Of a stretch of DNA of 64,000 bases, positions 34,419 through 43,948 are shown in pieces (position 1 is the first letter of the stretch; every line of letters begins with the position of its first letter). A program made the translations under genes and the position numbers. This DNA is from Aquidulcibacter paucihalophilus. GTDB taxonomy: Bacteria; Pseudomonadota; Alphaproteobacteria; Caulobacterales; Caulobacteraceae. The notes under the pieces were generated by a model. That model was not told the origin of the DNA. It worked only from the letters and a program-made list of their open reading frames with translations, and searched no databases. The DNA is taken from NCBI GenBank assembly GCA_030285985.1, contig CP127384.1, positions 2,282,501 to 2,346,500 on the forward strand. The letters are read 5' to 3'.

Positions 34419-35930
34419 TTGCCCCAACCCATTCGATCTGTCCTGATTGTGGGCGGTGGCACCGCTGGCTGGATGGCCGCCGCGGCGCTGCAGCGCACCC
34501 TGGGACCCCACGCGCGCGTGTCACTCGTTGAGTCCGACGAGATCGGCATTGTCGGCGTCGGCGAAGCCACCGTTCCGCCCATCCGCGATTTCAACGCGAT
34601 GATCGGTCTCGATGAGGCCGAGTTCATGCGGGAGACCAAGGCGACCCTGAAGGTCGCTATCGTGTTCAAGGACTGGGGTCATCTCGGCAACCGCTATGTG
34701 CATCCGTTCGGCACCTATGGCCGCGGACCGACGCTCGCTGAATTTCAGCAGACCTTTTTCGCCTTGAAGGCACGCGGCCTTGCCGGCGACCTCGGCGACT
34801 ATTCCGTCTGCTCCCGGGCCGCCGACGCCGGCAAGGTGGGAGACCGCGATCCCGATCCGCGGTCGCCGAAGAACAGCCTGTTCAGCGCCTATCATTTCGA
34901 TGCCGGCCTGTACGCGAGGTACCTGCGAAGGATCTGCGAGGGACGCGGGGTCGAGCGCGTCGAGGGCAAGATCGTCGATGTCATCCAGAGGGCGGACGAC
35001 GGGTTTGTCAGCGGCGTCGCCCTCAAGGATGGACGCGTGCTGGAGGCGGACCTCTTCATCGACTGCACCGGGTTTCGCGCCCTTCTGATCGAGGGGGCAT
35101 TGAAGGCCGGATATGAGGACTGGTCGCACTGGCTTCCGGTCAACCGCGCCATGGCCGTCCCCTGCGCCAGCGTCAGTCCGCTGACGCCCTACACCCTGTC
35201 GACGGCCCGCGAGGCTGGCTGGCAGTGGCGCATCGCCCTGCAGCACCGGACCGGCAACGGCTATGTCTATTGCTCGGACCACCTGTCCGACGACGCGGCG
35301 CGCGAGACCCTTCTGGCCAATCTAGACGGCGAGCCGCTGGCCGAACCGCGCCCGCTGCGCTTCGTCACCGGGCGGCGAAAGAAGTACTGGGACAGGAATG
35401 TCGTCAGTCTGGGCCTTTCAAGCGGCTTCATCGAGCCCCTGGAATCGACCAGCATCCATCTGGTCCAGGCAGGTATCTATCGCCTGCTGCAGCATTTCCC
35501 GGACCGGGATTTCAGCCCGATCAATATCGAAGGCTACAATCGTCGCCTGGGTCGCGAGGTCGAACTGATCCGTGACTTCGTCATCCTGCACTATCATGCG
35601 AGCCAGAGGGACGACACGCCGTTCTGGCGGCAGGTGGCGGCCATGCCGATCCCCGACAGCCTGTCCGAGCGGGTGGAGGCATTCCGCGACCGGGCCTTGC
35701 TCTACCAGGTCGGCGCCGACGAATACTTCAGCCAGGGCTCGTGGCTGGCCGTGATGTACGGCCAGGGTATCGTCCCGCGCGGACCCAATCCGCTGTACCA
35801 ATACCAGGACGCCGAGAGGAATGCGGCGGGGCTCCGCCAGTTGTCCGACATCCTCGCCCGCACGGTGGAGAGCCTGCCGGATCACGCAACCTATCTGAAG
35901 GCCAACCGGATGTGGTCGGGCGCCGACTGA
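34419..35930 (+). CDS. Flavin-dependent tryptophan halogenase-family protein
   Basis: A 503-residue flavoprotein from TTG 34419, chosen because GGAG lies six bases upstream and the FAD motif RSVLIVGGGTAGWMAAAAL begins five residues in. The catalytic lysine corresponds to Lys78 in ATLKVAIVFKDWG, and the glutamate to Glu342 in FIEPLESTSIHLVQAG. The WxWxIP halogenase motif is altered: W268-Q-W270-R-I-A in GWQWRIALQHRTGNG, with Ala for Pro. Such genes recur in TBDR/sugar loci of Xanthomonas, Caulobacter and sphingomonads, where no halogenated product is known. It is convergent with the FucP-type gene. Confidence 0.9.
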   Translation: MPQPIRSVLIVGGGTAGWMAAAALQRTLGPHARVSLVESDEIGIVGVGEATVPPIRDFNAMIGLDEAEFMRETKATLKVAIVFKDWGHLGNRYVHPFGTYGRGPTLAEFQQTFFALKARGLAGDLGDYSVCSRAADAGKVGDRDPDPRSPKNSLFSAYHFDAGLYARYLRRICEGRGVERVEGKIVDVIQRADDGFVSGVALKDGRVLEADLFIDCTGFRALLIEGALKAGYEDWSHWLPVNRAMAVPCASVSPLTPYTLSTAREAGWQWRIALQHRTGNGYVYCSDHLSDDAARETLLANLDGEPLAEPRPLRFVTGRRKKYWDRNVVSLGLSSGFIEPLESTSIHLVQAGIYRLLQHFPDRDFSPINIEGYNRRLGREVELIRDFVILHYHASQRDDTPFWRQVAAMPIPDSLSERVEAFRDRALLYQVGADEYFSQGSWLAVMYGQGIVPRGPNPLYQYQDAERNAAGLRQLSDILARTVESLPDHATYLKANRMWSGAD

Positions 35931-36005
35931 CGGGTCGTCGAGGCAGACTGAACGCCCGGGCATGGGCGACCAGCCAGCCCGTCGACCGGACGCGGGCCGC
36001 TCCGC

Positions 36006-37298
36006 TCAGTGCGAACCGGGCGTTCCCGAGGCGGCGGCGTTCCGGATCCTGGCCTTGGACGCGGCGAGCGCGAAGCCGGCCAGCAGCAGATAGCCGATCA
36101 GCGGGACATAGAAGACCGGGTTGAGGGTGGCCGCGCGATCCGCGATCTGGCCCGCGATCGGCGGCAGGACCGCGCCACCGATAATGCCGAAAACCAGCAG
36201 GCCGGAGGTGGCCGGGATCGGCGCCGTCGATCGCTCCAGGGTCAGGGTGAAGATGGTCGGGAACATGATCGAGTTGAAGAAGCCGATCGCGATCGCGGCA
36301 TAGGCGGCGGTCGTCCCGCTGGTCTGGGTGACCACGAGGCAGAGCAAGGCCGCCACGGCCGTGTTGACGATCAGGATGGTGGTCGCCGGGATCCGGGTCA
36401 GCATCAGCAGGCCGCCGACGAGACGCCCGACCATGGCTCCGCCCCAGTACCAGGCCACCATACTGCCGGCGGCGGCGAGCGGGACGTTCAGAATATCCGG
36501 GCTGTGCAGGAAATTGGTCAGCAGGTCGCCGATCGTCACTTCCGAACCGACGTAGAAGAAGATGGCCAGCGCCCCGAGCACGGCCCAGGGGGACTTCAGC
36601 GCCACCAGCGGGGACATCCGGTCCTCGGCGGTCGGCGTGGGGGCCGCGGCGTTGATCGTTTTCCGGGCGGTGAAGATGAAGACGGCCACGACGGCGAAGA
36701 ACAGGCCCACCGCGAGGAAGGCGAGGTCGATGCTGCGCAGCGACTCGGCCCGCGAGGCCGGATCGGTGATCACCGCATCCGCGGCGAACACGCCTCCCGT
36801 GAGAAGGATCGGCGCGGCGATCAGCGGCCCGAGCGTCGTGCCCAGGGAGTTGAAGAACTGCGAGAAATTCAGGCGGGCGTGCGAACTCTTCGGCGCGCCC
36901 AGGGCGGCAACCAGCGGATTGGCACCGACCTGCAGCAGGGTTACGCCCGAGGCGATCACGAACAGGGCGATCAGCACGCCGGGATAGAAGTCGGCCAGGG
37001 TGGCGATCGGCACGATCAGGCACCCGGCGACCATGGTCACCAGCGCCACGATAATGGCCTGGCTGTACCCCAGCCGGCCGAGAATGGCGGCGGCCGGAAT
37101 GGAGGCGATGCCGTAGGCGATGAACCAGGCGAAGGTGGTGAGGGTCGCCTCGGTGTAGCTGAGCTCAAACACCCGCCGCACCGCCGCGATCAGCGGGCCG
37201 ATCAGCGAGGTCACAAAGCCCCAGGCGAAGAACAGGGTCGTCACATAGGCGAACGCCAGGCCCGTGCCCTTCGGCTTGCCGGCTGAAATCTCTGTCAT
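36006..37298 (-). CDS. FucP/GluP-type sugar MFS transporter
   Basis: A 430-residue sugar:proton symporter of the FHS family (glucose/galactose/fucose). Typical blocks are FFAWGFVTSLIGPLIAAVRR, YGIASIPAAAILGRLGYSQA, VGANPLVAALGAPKSSHARL and NFSQFFNSLGTTLGPLIAA. It probably imports glucose released from maltodextrin in the periplasm by the glucoamylase and alpha-glucosidase of this locus. The upstream region has an isolated CTTGCA half-site. Confidence 0.92.
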   Translation of the reverse strand: MTEISAGKPKGTGLAFAYVTTLFFAWGFVTSLIGPLIAAVRRVFELSYTEATLTTFAWFIAYGIASIPAAAILGRLGYSQAIIVALVTMVAGCLIVPIATLADFYPGVLIALFVIASGVTLLQVGANPLVAALGAPKSSHARLNFSQFFNSLGTTLGPLIAAPILLTGGVFAADAVITDPASRAESLRSIDLAFLAVGLFFAVVAVFIFTARKTINAAAPTPTAEDRMSPLVALKSPWAVLGALAIFFYVGSEVTIGDLLTNFLHSPDILNVPLAAAGSMVAWYWGGAMVGRLVGGLLMLTRIPATTILIVNTAVAALLCLVVTQTSGTTAAYAAIAIGFFNSIMFPTIFTLTLERSTAPIPATSGLLVFGIIGGAVLPPIAGQIADRAATLNPVFYVPLIGYLLLAGFALAASKARIRNAAASGTPGSH

Positions 37299-37337
37299 GG
37301 CACTCTCCTCGCCTTGTGCGGTCCGTACATAAACTCA

Positions 37338-37351
37338 GCGATCTTGCATCA
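37338..37351. promoter_or_regulatory. Possible LacI-regulator half-site upstream of the FucP-type gene
   Basis: The plus strand reads GCGATCTTGCATCA; on the minus strand this is TGATGCAAGATCGC, sharing TGCAA and an ATC centre with the site at 40418. Only half of the palindrome is kept, so this is weak. Confidence 0.3.
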
Positions 37352-37410
37352 GCCGGTGCCATCAGCGCCAGCGGCCCCAGCCGTAGTTACGGGGCGCCGG
37401 CCACGGAAGC

Positions 37411-37442
37411 AGAAGGGCCGCCCCGGTCTCCCGAAGCGGCCC
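37411..37442 (-). terminator. Terminator of the MalA-type receptor gene
   Basis: On the minus strand GGGCCGC and GCGGCCC form a 7-bp stem with a 14-base loop, followed by TTCT. It begins 22 bases after the receptor stop codon. Confidence 0.55.
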
Positions 37443-37463
37443 CTCCCCGACCGGTTGGGACGG

Positions 37464-40190
37464 TCAGTAGCGGTAGTTCACACCGACCAGGAACGTCCGG
37501 CCGTAGACCTGATGGTCGATAATCCGGCGCTCGTCACCGTTCTCGTAGGTGAAGAACGGTTCGTCGGTCAGGTTGTTGACTTGGAACTGCGCGGACAGAC
37601 CTTCCAGCGGCCCGGATTCGAACTGGTAGCCGATCTGGGCGTCGACGATGGATTCGGCACCGACCTGCCGGAGCGTACGGCCGTTGCCGAAGCCGGCGAC
37701 CTCGCCCAGGAACTCCGAGCGGTAGCGGTTGCTGATCCGGGCCTGCACGCCGTCCCGCTCGTAGTAGAGCGTGACGTTGGCGACCGTTTCCGACAGACCC
37801 GGGATCGGCGTCGCCGGATTGCCGGGATCAGGCTGGATTTCGCTCTGGGTCGACGAGATCGAGAACTGGCCGCCGAACCCTTCCAGAGCGGGCGAGATGA
37901 AGTCAAACGGCGTGGAAACCGAAAACTCGACGCCGTAGATCGCTCCGCCTTCGCCGTTGGCGGGGGCCGAAACCAGACCCTCGTTGATGACAGCGGCCCC
38001 TGCGCCCGTCGGGAAGCCGGTGAAGTCAAACACCTGGTTCTGATTGTAGATGTAGGTGTCCAGGTCCTTGTAGAAGCCCGCGAGCGACACATAGGCAGAC
38101 CGGCCGAAATACTGTTCGATCGAGATGTCGAAGACATTGGCGATCCACGGCTTCAGCTCCGGATTGCCACCGCCGCCGCTCCAGGGCGAGCTGTTGACCG
38201 TGGCTCCGGGCACGTTGAGCGCACTGTTGAAACCGAAGGTCCGGGACGCCCGCATCTCGTCCATCCGGGGCCGGGCCTGGGTCCGGGCCGCCGCCAAGCG
38301 CAGGAAGCGCTGGTCGCCGATTTCGAAGATCAGGTTGGCGCTGGGCAGGAACTCGGAATAGGTGTCGCCGCCCGTCACGGCCACCGAACGGGTGCTTGCG
38401 CCGCCGCCTGTGGCAGCGAAGCCGCTCGAGCTTTGGTCAACCAGGGCGATCTGGAAGCCGACATTTCCGGTCAGCGGCATGCCGGCGAAAGTCGTTTCCA
38501 GGTTGGCCCGCATGAACGGCGTGACGATCGTTTCCTCAACCGACCAGTTCTTGGCCAGGACGTCCGAGTTGGGGTTGCGGACCAGGGTGAAGAAGCCGCT
38601 GTTGAGCAGGCCGAGCGTGTCGTAGCTGACCATTCCCGGGATGCCGATGAAGGCGAGCGAGGTCGGGTCGAGACGGTACTGTGTCGGAACGACATTGAAG
38701 CCGCCGCCGGCCACGCCCAGGAAGAACTCGTCGGCGATGAGCTCCTTCTCCCGCGTGTTGTAGTTCACGCCGAAGTCCACCGACGTGACCGGGCCGGAGG
38801 TGAAGTGCGCCGTGGCCTGCAGACGGGTCGCGAACAGCTCGTCAGTGACCGTCGGGCTGTTCAGGTAGCCGTCCTGCCCGCCGGGGATCACATCCCCGCC
38901 CCAGCCCTGGGGGCTGCTCGGGCGGATGAGGTTGAAGTCGGCATAGTTCAGCGTGTTGTCAAACTGCGGAATGCCGTTGCCGTCAATCCGGAAGGTCAGC
39001 GAATCCGCAGCGCCCGAACCGTTGTCACCCGTGCCGGCGTAGCTTTCGATGATCTGGTCCGTGCGGTCGACACCGGAGTAGCTCACGTCCGCGACGAGGG
39101 TCCAGCGGTCGTTCGGCGTGAACTCCGTGTTGAAGCCCAGGGCCTTGACCTCGCTCTCGCGGGTGTTGACGTCGTTGCGAACGACACCGCGGACGTTGTT
39201 GAAGGTGCCCTGGGTGACCAGACCGTCGGCGACGGTATATCCCGGCTGGAGCGAAGCCGATGACCATTGCAGCGGGAACTCGATGCCGCGCAGGATCTGG
39301 GTGTTGTCAAACCGCGAATAGAAGGCATCGACCGTGGTGTGCCACTGGTCATTAGGCCGGAACTCGACGACGCCCATGAAGCCGTCGCGCTCAAGCTCGG
39401 ACGACATCACATAGGGTTTGGTTCCGCCGATGACACGGGTCCCGGCGGCGATGTCCGGATAGCCCCAGGCATTGAAGCGCTCGGACTGGTAGGGCGAGCC
39501 CATGTGGGCATATCCAAGGGCGATGCCGATGGTGTCGTCCGCGAACTGATCGATATAGGACACGCTGTAGCGGACACCGTTGTCGGTCGTCCCGGCGTTC
39601 AGGGCGCCGATGTCATTCAGCTCGTAACGCACGTTGGCCGCGAAGGCGCGGCGGCCGTAAGCCAGGGGGCGGATGGTCTGCAGGTCGGCGGTGCCGGCAA
39701 GGCCCTGACCGATCAACGCCGCGTCGGGCGTCTTGTAGACCGTCACGCCCGAAAGCAGTTCCGACGGATACTGGTCGAACTCCACGCCGCGGTTATCGCC
39801 GGTCGTGACCTGTTCGCGACCGTTCAGAAGGGCCGTGGTGAAGTCGGGCCCGAGGCCCCGAATCGAAATCGCCTGGCTGCGGCCGTCGAGACGCTGCGCG
39901 GTTAGGCCCGGCAGACGTGCCAGCGACTCAGCGATCGACACATCCGGCAGCTTGCCGATGTCTTCAGCGGTCACGACCTCGACGATGGAGGTGTTGTTCC
40001 GCTTTGCCGCGATCGAGCTCTGGATGGACGCGCGGATGCCGGTGACGATGACTTCATCGATTTCCTGCGCTTCGGCGTCGGTCTGCGGCGCATCCTGGGC
40101 GGCGGCAGTGCCGACACCGGCCAGAAGGCCGATTGCGCCGAAAGCGGCTCCGGCAAGAAGGCGCGCGCGCCGGGTGACCTTGTAGCTCAT
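37464..40190 (-). CDS. TonB-dependent receptor, MalA/maltodextrin type
   Basis: A 908-residue receptor from ATG 40190 (MSYKVTRRARLLAGAAFGA), with AGGGAGA seven bases upstream; an ATG at 40196 would add two residues. A signal peptide ends GVGTAAAQ. The TonB box IDEVIVTGIRASIQSSIAAK, the plug motif LPDVSIAESLARLPGLTAQR and SIRGLGPDFTTALLNGREQ are typical of the Xanthomonas/Caulobacter receptor family that includes Caulobacter MalA. The barrel ends FLVGVNYRY. It is divergent from the alpha-amylase gene and surrounded by maltodextrin enzymes, so alpha-glucan oligosaccharides are the likely ligand. Confidence 0.94.
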   Translation of the reverse strand: MSYKVTRRARLLAGAAFGAIGLLAGVGTAAAQDAPQTDAEAQEIDEVIVTGIRASIQSSIAAKRNNTSIVEVVTAEDIGKLPDVSIAESLARLPGLTAQRLDGRSQAISIRGLGPDFTTALLNGREQVTTGDNRGVEFDQYPSELLSGVTVYKTPDAALIGQGLAGTADLQTIRPLAYGRRAFAANVRYELNDIGALNAGTTDNGVRYSVSYIDQFADDTIGIALGYAHMGSPYQSERFNAWGYPDIAAGTRVIGGTKPYVMSSELERDGFMGVVEFRPNDQWHTTVDAFYSRFDNTQILRGIEFPLQWSSASLQPGYTVADGLVTQGTFNNVRGVVRNDVNTRESEVKALGFNTEFTPNDRWTLVADVSYSGVDRTDQIIESYAGTGDNGSGAADSLTFRIDGNGIPQFDNTLNYADFNLIRPSSPQGWGGDVIPGGQDGYLNSPTVTDELFATRLQATAHFTSGPVTSVDFGVNYNTREKELIADEFFLGVAGGGFNVVPTQYRLDPTSLAFIGIPGMVSYDTLGLLNSGFFTLVRNPNSDVLAKNWSVEETIVTPFMRANLETTFAGMPLTGNVGFQIALVDQSSSGFAATGGGASTRSVAVTGGDTYSEFLPSANLIFEIGDQRFLRLAAARTQARPRMDEMRASRTFGFNSALNVPGATVNSSPWSGGGGNPELKPWIANVFDISIEQYFGRSAYVSLAGFYKDLDTYIYNQNQVFDFTGFPTGAGAAVINEGLVSAPANGEGGAIYGVEFSVSTPFDFISPALEGFGGQFSISSTQSEIQPDPGNPATPIPGLSETVANVTLYYERDGVQARISNRYRSEFLGEVAGFGNGRTLRQVGAESIVDAQIGYQFESGPLEGLSAQFQVNNLTDEPFFTYENGDERRIIDHQVYGRTFLVGVNYRY

Positions 40191-40245
40191 CTTCATTCTC
40201 CCTGGTGCCGCCGCTTTTCTCGCGAAAGCGTCCGGTTTCATCGCA

Positions 40246-40260
40246 AAGTTATGCAAACTT
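40246..40260. promoter_or_regulatory. Inverted repeat in the receptor-side promoter region
   Basis: AAGTT-ATGCA-AACTT, 56 bases upstream of the receptor start. A TTGCAAG follows at 40269. Both carry the TGCAA word also found at the other maltodextrin promoters, so they may be LacI-regulator sites. Confidence 0.35.
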
Positions 40261-40398
40261 CCGGGAACCTTGCAAGCATGTAATACTCTTGCTGGCCACC
40301 TCCGTGGCCAAAATGTGACGGAGCAGGCGGGCCTTGCTGCAGTGCACAAGGCGCTTTCTCCTTGCGCTGCCGCATTTTTGACGCCTGAAACATTCGGA

Positions 40399-40427
40399 TT
40401 GACAGCTGGCAACTCCACTGCAAAATC
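40399..40427 (+). promoter_or_regulatory. Putative promoter of the GH13 alpha-amylase operon
   Basis: TTGACA at 40399-40404 lies 17 bases before AAAATC at 40422-40427. The -10 position falls inside the TGCAA-N4-TTGCA palindrome, so a repressor bound there would block transcription. Confidence 0.45.
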
Positions 40428-40435
40428 TTGCAAAC
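40418..40435. promoter_or_regulatory. Candidate MalR-type operator before the alpha-amylase gene
   Basis: CTGCAAAATCTTGCAAAC contains the palindrome TGCAA-AATC-TTGCA. A closely similar word begins the site upstream of the GH97 gene (44988), which is divergent from the LacI regulator gene. LacI-family operators are palindromes of this size. Confidence 0.5.
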
Positions 40436-40482
40436 CGATCTGGCGGCCACGCAGCTTCCGGACGACCCGAGGAAAACGACCG

Positions 40483-42318
40483 ATGGGCAGAATCAAACGC
40501 TGCAGAAAGGGACCCGGCGCTGTCGCGATCGGCTGCCTGATCGCGGTCGTCTGGGCCGGGCTCGTTGGAGCAGCTTCCGCCCAGACCCTCCCCGACCGGC
40601 TCAACGCGCTCCGTGAGCGCGCGCCCGAGGACGAGGTGATCTACTTTGTCCTGCCGGACCGGTTCGCGAACGGAGATCCGTCAAATGACCGGGGCGGGAT
40701 GACGGGAGATCGTCTGGTCACCGGATACGACCCGACCGACCCGGGGTTTTACCATGGCGGCGATCTGGCCGGCCTGACGGCGCGGCTCGACTACATTCGC
40801 GGGCTTGGTGCCACAGCTCTCTGGATCGCGCCCGTGTTCCGGAACAAGCCGGTCCAGGGGCCGCCCGGTCAGGAGAGCGCCGCCTACCACGGCTACTGGA
40901 TCACCGACTTCACCCGGATAGATCCGCACCTTGGAACGGACCAGGAATTCCGGGCGCTGGTCGACGCCGCGCATGCCCGCGGCATGAAGGTCTATCTGGA
41001 CATCGTCATCAACCACACGGCCGATGTGATCCAGTATCGTGAGTGTCCGCAGGGCGGTTGCGACTATCGCTGGGCGCGCGACTACCCGATCCAGCGCCGC
41101 GGTGGTCTCTCGGGCGAAGCGATAAACGCCGGCTTCGTCGGGGATCGCACGACCGGGGATTTCGCGCGCCTGACGCGGCCCGACTATGCTTACAGCCCCT
41201 ATGTTCCGGCCGGCGAGGAACACCTCAAGGCGCCGGCATGGCTCAACGAGGTCGGCCTGTACCACAACCGCGGCAACAGCGCCTGGTACGGTGAAAGCGC
41301 GCTGGACGGGGACTTCTCGGGCCTCGACGACGTGATGACCGAGCACCCGCGCGTCGTACAGGGCTTCATCGACGTCTATGGATCCTGGATCGAGACCTAT
41401 GGAATCGATGGTTTCCGGATCGACACCGCCAAACACGTGAATCCCGAGTTCTGGCAGGCCTTCGTCCCCGCCATCCTGGAACGCGCCCGGGCGGCCGGAA
41501 TCCCGAACTTCCATATCTTCGGCGAGGTCTACGGTTTCGAGCCGGGTGAGTTGGCGCGCCATACGCGGGTCGACGGCCTGCCCAGCGTGCTGGACTTCGC
41601 CTGGCAGCGGGCCGTTCAGGAAGCTGTGGCCGGAACCGCGGGGCCAGACCGCATCGCCCGCGTCGTCAACGCCGATCCGGTCTATGCCGGCGGCGCAGCC
41701 GCTGCCCTGCGGCTGCCGACCTTTGTCGGCAATCACGACATGGGCCGGATCGGTCACCTGATCCTCAAGGATCGCCCGGACATCAGCGACGCGGAGTTGC
41801 TGGACCGCACCGCCCTCGCCCAGGCGCTCATGATTCTCGGGCGCGGCGTGCCGGTGATCTACTACGGAGACGAACAGGGCTTCACCGGTGACGGGGACGA
41901 CCGGCGCTCGAGACAGGATATGTTCGAGACCCGAACCGCGGCCTACGCCGACGATCGACGGATCGGCAGGGCCTCCGGCCCCTTCGACCCCCATGCCGAC
42001 CTTTACGTCCGCATCGCCGGACTGAATTCCGTGCGCGCATCGGACGCGAGACTGCGGCGGGGGCGTGTCGTCCTTCGATCCGCGGACCAGACGCCTGGCA
42101 CCCTGGCGATCTCCCGAATTGACGGGGAGGGAGAAACACTGGTGGCGTTCAATACCTCGATGGAGGCGCGCACGGTCAATGTCACGGTTGAGCCAGGCTC
42201 CGGCCTGTGGCGATCTCTCATGGGGGCCTGCCCCGCCCGCAGCTCGGCTCCGGGCGTCATAACCCTGTCCCTGCCCGCTCTGGGCTACCTCGTTTGCGTA
42301 TCCGAAAGCCCCGCGTGA
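40483..42318 (+). CDS. Periplasmic GH13 alpha-amylase
   Basis: A 611-residue alpha-amylase family enzyme from ATG 40483 (GAGGAAA site upstream). The signal peptide ends GAASAQ near residue 34. The catalytic residues of GH13 are present: nucleophile Asp314 (GFRIDTAKHV), acid/base Glu348 (FGEVYG) and Asp419 (FVGNHDMGR). VYLDIVINHTAD is conserved region I, and a C-terminal beta-sandwich follows. It hydrolyses alpha-1,4-glucans or dextrins brought in by the MalA-type receptor. It overlaps the next GH13 gene by four bases. Confidence 0.94.
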   Translation: MGRIKRCRKGPGAVAIGCLIAVVWAGLVGAASAQTLPDRLNALRERAPEDEVIYFVLPDRFANGDPSNDRGGMTGDRLVTGYDPTDPGFYHGGDLAGLTARLDYIRGLGATALWIAPVFRNKPVQGPPGQESAAYHGYWITDFTRIDPHLGTDQEFRALVDAAHARGMKVYLDIVINHTADVIQYRECPQGGCDYRWARDYPIQRRGGLSGEAINAGFVGDRTTGDFARLTRPDYAYSPYVPAGEEHLKAPAWLNEVGLYHNRGNSAWYGESALDGDFSGLDDVMTEHPRVVQGFIDVYGSWIETYGIDGFRIDTAKHVNPEFWQAFVPAILERARAAGIPNFHIFGEVYGFEPGELARHTRVDGLPSVLDFAWQRAVQEAVAGTAGPDRIARVVNADPVYAGGAAAALRLPTFVGNHDMGRIGHLILKDRPDISDAELLDRTALAQALMILGRGVPVIYYGDEQGFTGDGDDRRSRQDMFETRTAAYADDRRIGRASGPFDPHADLYVRIAGLNSVRASDARLRRGRVVLRSADQTPGTLAISRIDGEGETLVAFNTSMEARTVNVTVEPGSGLWRSLMGACPARSSAPGVITLSLPALGYLVCVSESPA

Positions 42319-43946
42319 CCGCCCAGATTCTCGAACTCCCCAGGTCCAGGGCCAGCGCCGCCGAATGGTGGCGGGGTGCCGTGATCTATCAGGTCTATCC
42401 GCGCAGTTTTGCGGATACGAACGGCGACGGCATCGGGGACCTCCCCGGCGTGACCCGGAACCTGGAGTACATCGCCTCTCTCGGGGTCGACGCCATCTGG
42501 ATCAGTCCCTTCTTCACCTCGCCGATGAAGGACTTCGGCTATGATGTCGCCGACTATTGCGACGTTGATCCCGTCTTCGGAACGCTCGCCGACATCGACC
42601 TTCTGATCGATAAGGCGCACAGACTCGGCATCAGGGTCATTACCGACCTGGTTTTCGCCCATACCTCGGACCAGCACGCGTGGTTCCGTGAAAGCCGTGA
42701 GTCGGGCTCGGGCCCCCGAGCCGACTGGTACGTGTGGGCCGACCCGCGTCCCGATGGTTCGCCGCCCAACAACTGGCAATCGGTCTTCGCCGGCCCCGCC
42801 TGGACCTGGGACGCCCGGCGCGGCCAGTACTACATGCACAATTTCCTGCCGGAGCAGCCGCAGCTCAACCTGCATAATGTCGCCGTGCAGGACGCACTGC
42901 TGGACGTCGCCCGCTTCTGGCTTGACCGCGGTGTCGATGGCTTCCGCTTCGACGCGATCAATTTCGCCATGCACGACCCCCTGCTCCGCGATAACCCGCC
43001 GCTGCCGGCGGGCGGCAAGCGGACGCGGCCGTTCGACTTCCAGGACAAGCTCTACAACCAGTCACATCCGGCCATCGTCGACTTCCTTGCGCGGATCAGG
43101 GCCCTGACTGACAGCCGCGGCGGCCGGTTCAGCGTGGCCGAGGTCGGCGGTGACCACGCCGATCAGGAGATGCAGACCTTCACGGCGGGCGAGCGCCATC
43201 TAAACAGCGCCTATGGGTTCCTCTATCTCTACGCGCCGACGCTGGCCCCCGTGCTGGTGCGCGAGGGAGCCGAGGCATGGCATGGCCGCGACGGCCAGGG
43301 CTGGCCGTCCTGGACATTCTCGAATCATGACGCGCCTCGCGCCATCTCGCGTTGGGCCGAAGGCCGCGATCTGAAGGCCGTCGCCGAGATGGCGATGCTC
43401 CTGCTGATGACGCTGCGGGGGAATGTCTTCATTTATCAGGGCGAGGAACTTGCCCTGCCCCAGGCCGCGGTTCCCTTCGATCGCCTGGTCGATCCCGAGG
43501 CCATCGCCAACTGGCCCGAGACCCTTGGCCGCGACGGCGCCCGGACGCCGCTACCCTGGAACGCCGACCAGCCGCAGGCCGGCTTCTCAACAGTCGAGCC
43601 CTGGCTCCCGGTGGATTCGAGACATCTCGCGCTTTCCGTGGACCGCCAGGAACGTGACCCGGCATCCATGCTGCAGACCACACGCCGCCTGGTCGCCTTC
43701 CGCAAGGCGCACCCCTGCCTGCTGCTCGGGGACATGAACCTCCTCGAGTCCGGGGCCGACCTGCTCTGCTTTGAACGGGTCTATCGCGGAGAGCGGCTGC
43801 TCTGCGTGTTCAACCTGGGCCACGCCCCGACCGGGTGGACAATGCCGCAAGGGCTTCGGGTCATCGAGGCCGTCAACCTCAACGAGACGTATCAGGATGT
43901 ACTGCCGCCCATGGCGGGTCTGGTGCTGACGGGCACGCGGGGATGA
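42315..43946 (+). CDS. GH13 alpha-glucosidase (oligo-1,6/alpha-1,4 type)
   Basis: A 543-residue enzyme starting at a GTG (42315) that overlaps the amylase stop. It opens with the alpha-glucosidase signature VIYQVYPRSFADTNGDGIGD, a calcium-binding loop. The nucleophile is Asp213 (GFRFDAINFA), acid/base Glu276 (SVAEVGGD) and the third acid Asp339 (FSNHDAPR). No signal peptide is present, so it should act in the cytoplasm on maltose or isomaltose imported by the MFS transporter. It ends 2 bases before the convergent lacI-type gene. Confidence 0.94.
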   Translation: MTAQILELPRSRASAAEWWRGAVIYQVYPRSFADTNGDGIGDLPGVTRNLEYIASLGVDAIWISPFFTSPMKDFGYDVADYCDVDPVFGTLADIDLLIDKAHRLGIRVITDLVFAHTSDQHAWFRESRESGSGPRADWYVWADPRPDGSPPNNWQSVFAGPAWTWDARRGQYYMHNFLPEQPQLNLHNVAVQDALLDVARFWLDRGVDGFRFDAINFAMHDPLLRDNPPLPAGGKRTRPFDFQDKLYNQSHPAIVDFLARIRALTDSRGGRFSVAEVGGDHADQEMQTFTAGERHLNSAYGFLYLYAPTLAPVLVREGAEAWHGRDGQGWPSWTFSNHDAPRAISRWAEGRDLKAVAEMAMLLLMTLRGNVFIYQGEELALPQAAVPFDRLVDPEAIANWPETLGRDGARTPLPWNADQPQAGFSTVEPWLPVDSRHLALSVDRQERDPASMLQTTRRLVAFRKAHPCLLLGDMNLLESGADLLCFERVYRGERLLCVFNLGHAPTGWTMPQGLRVIEAVNLNETYQDVLPPMAGLVLTGTRG

Positions 43947-43948
43947 CC

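Noticed and set aside
37314..39263. Plus-strand 649-codon frame opposite the MalA-type receptor
   Set aside because: Antisense shadow; barrel and plug motifs are on the minus strand.
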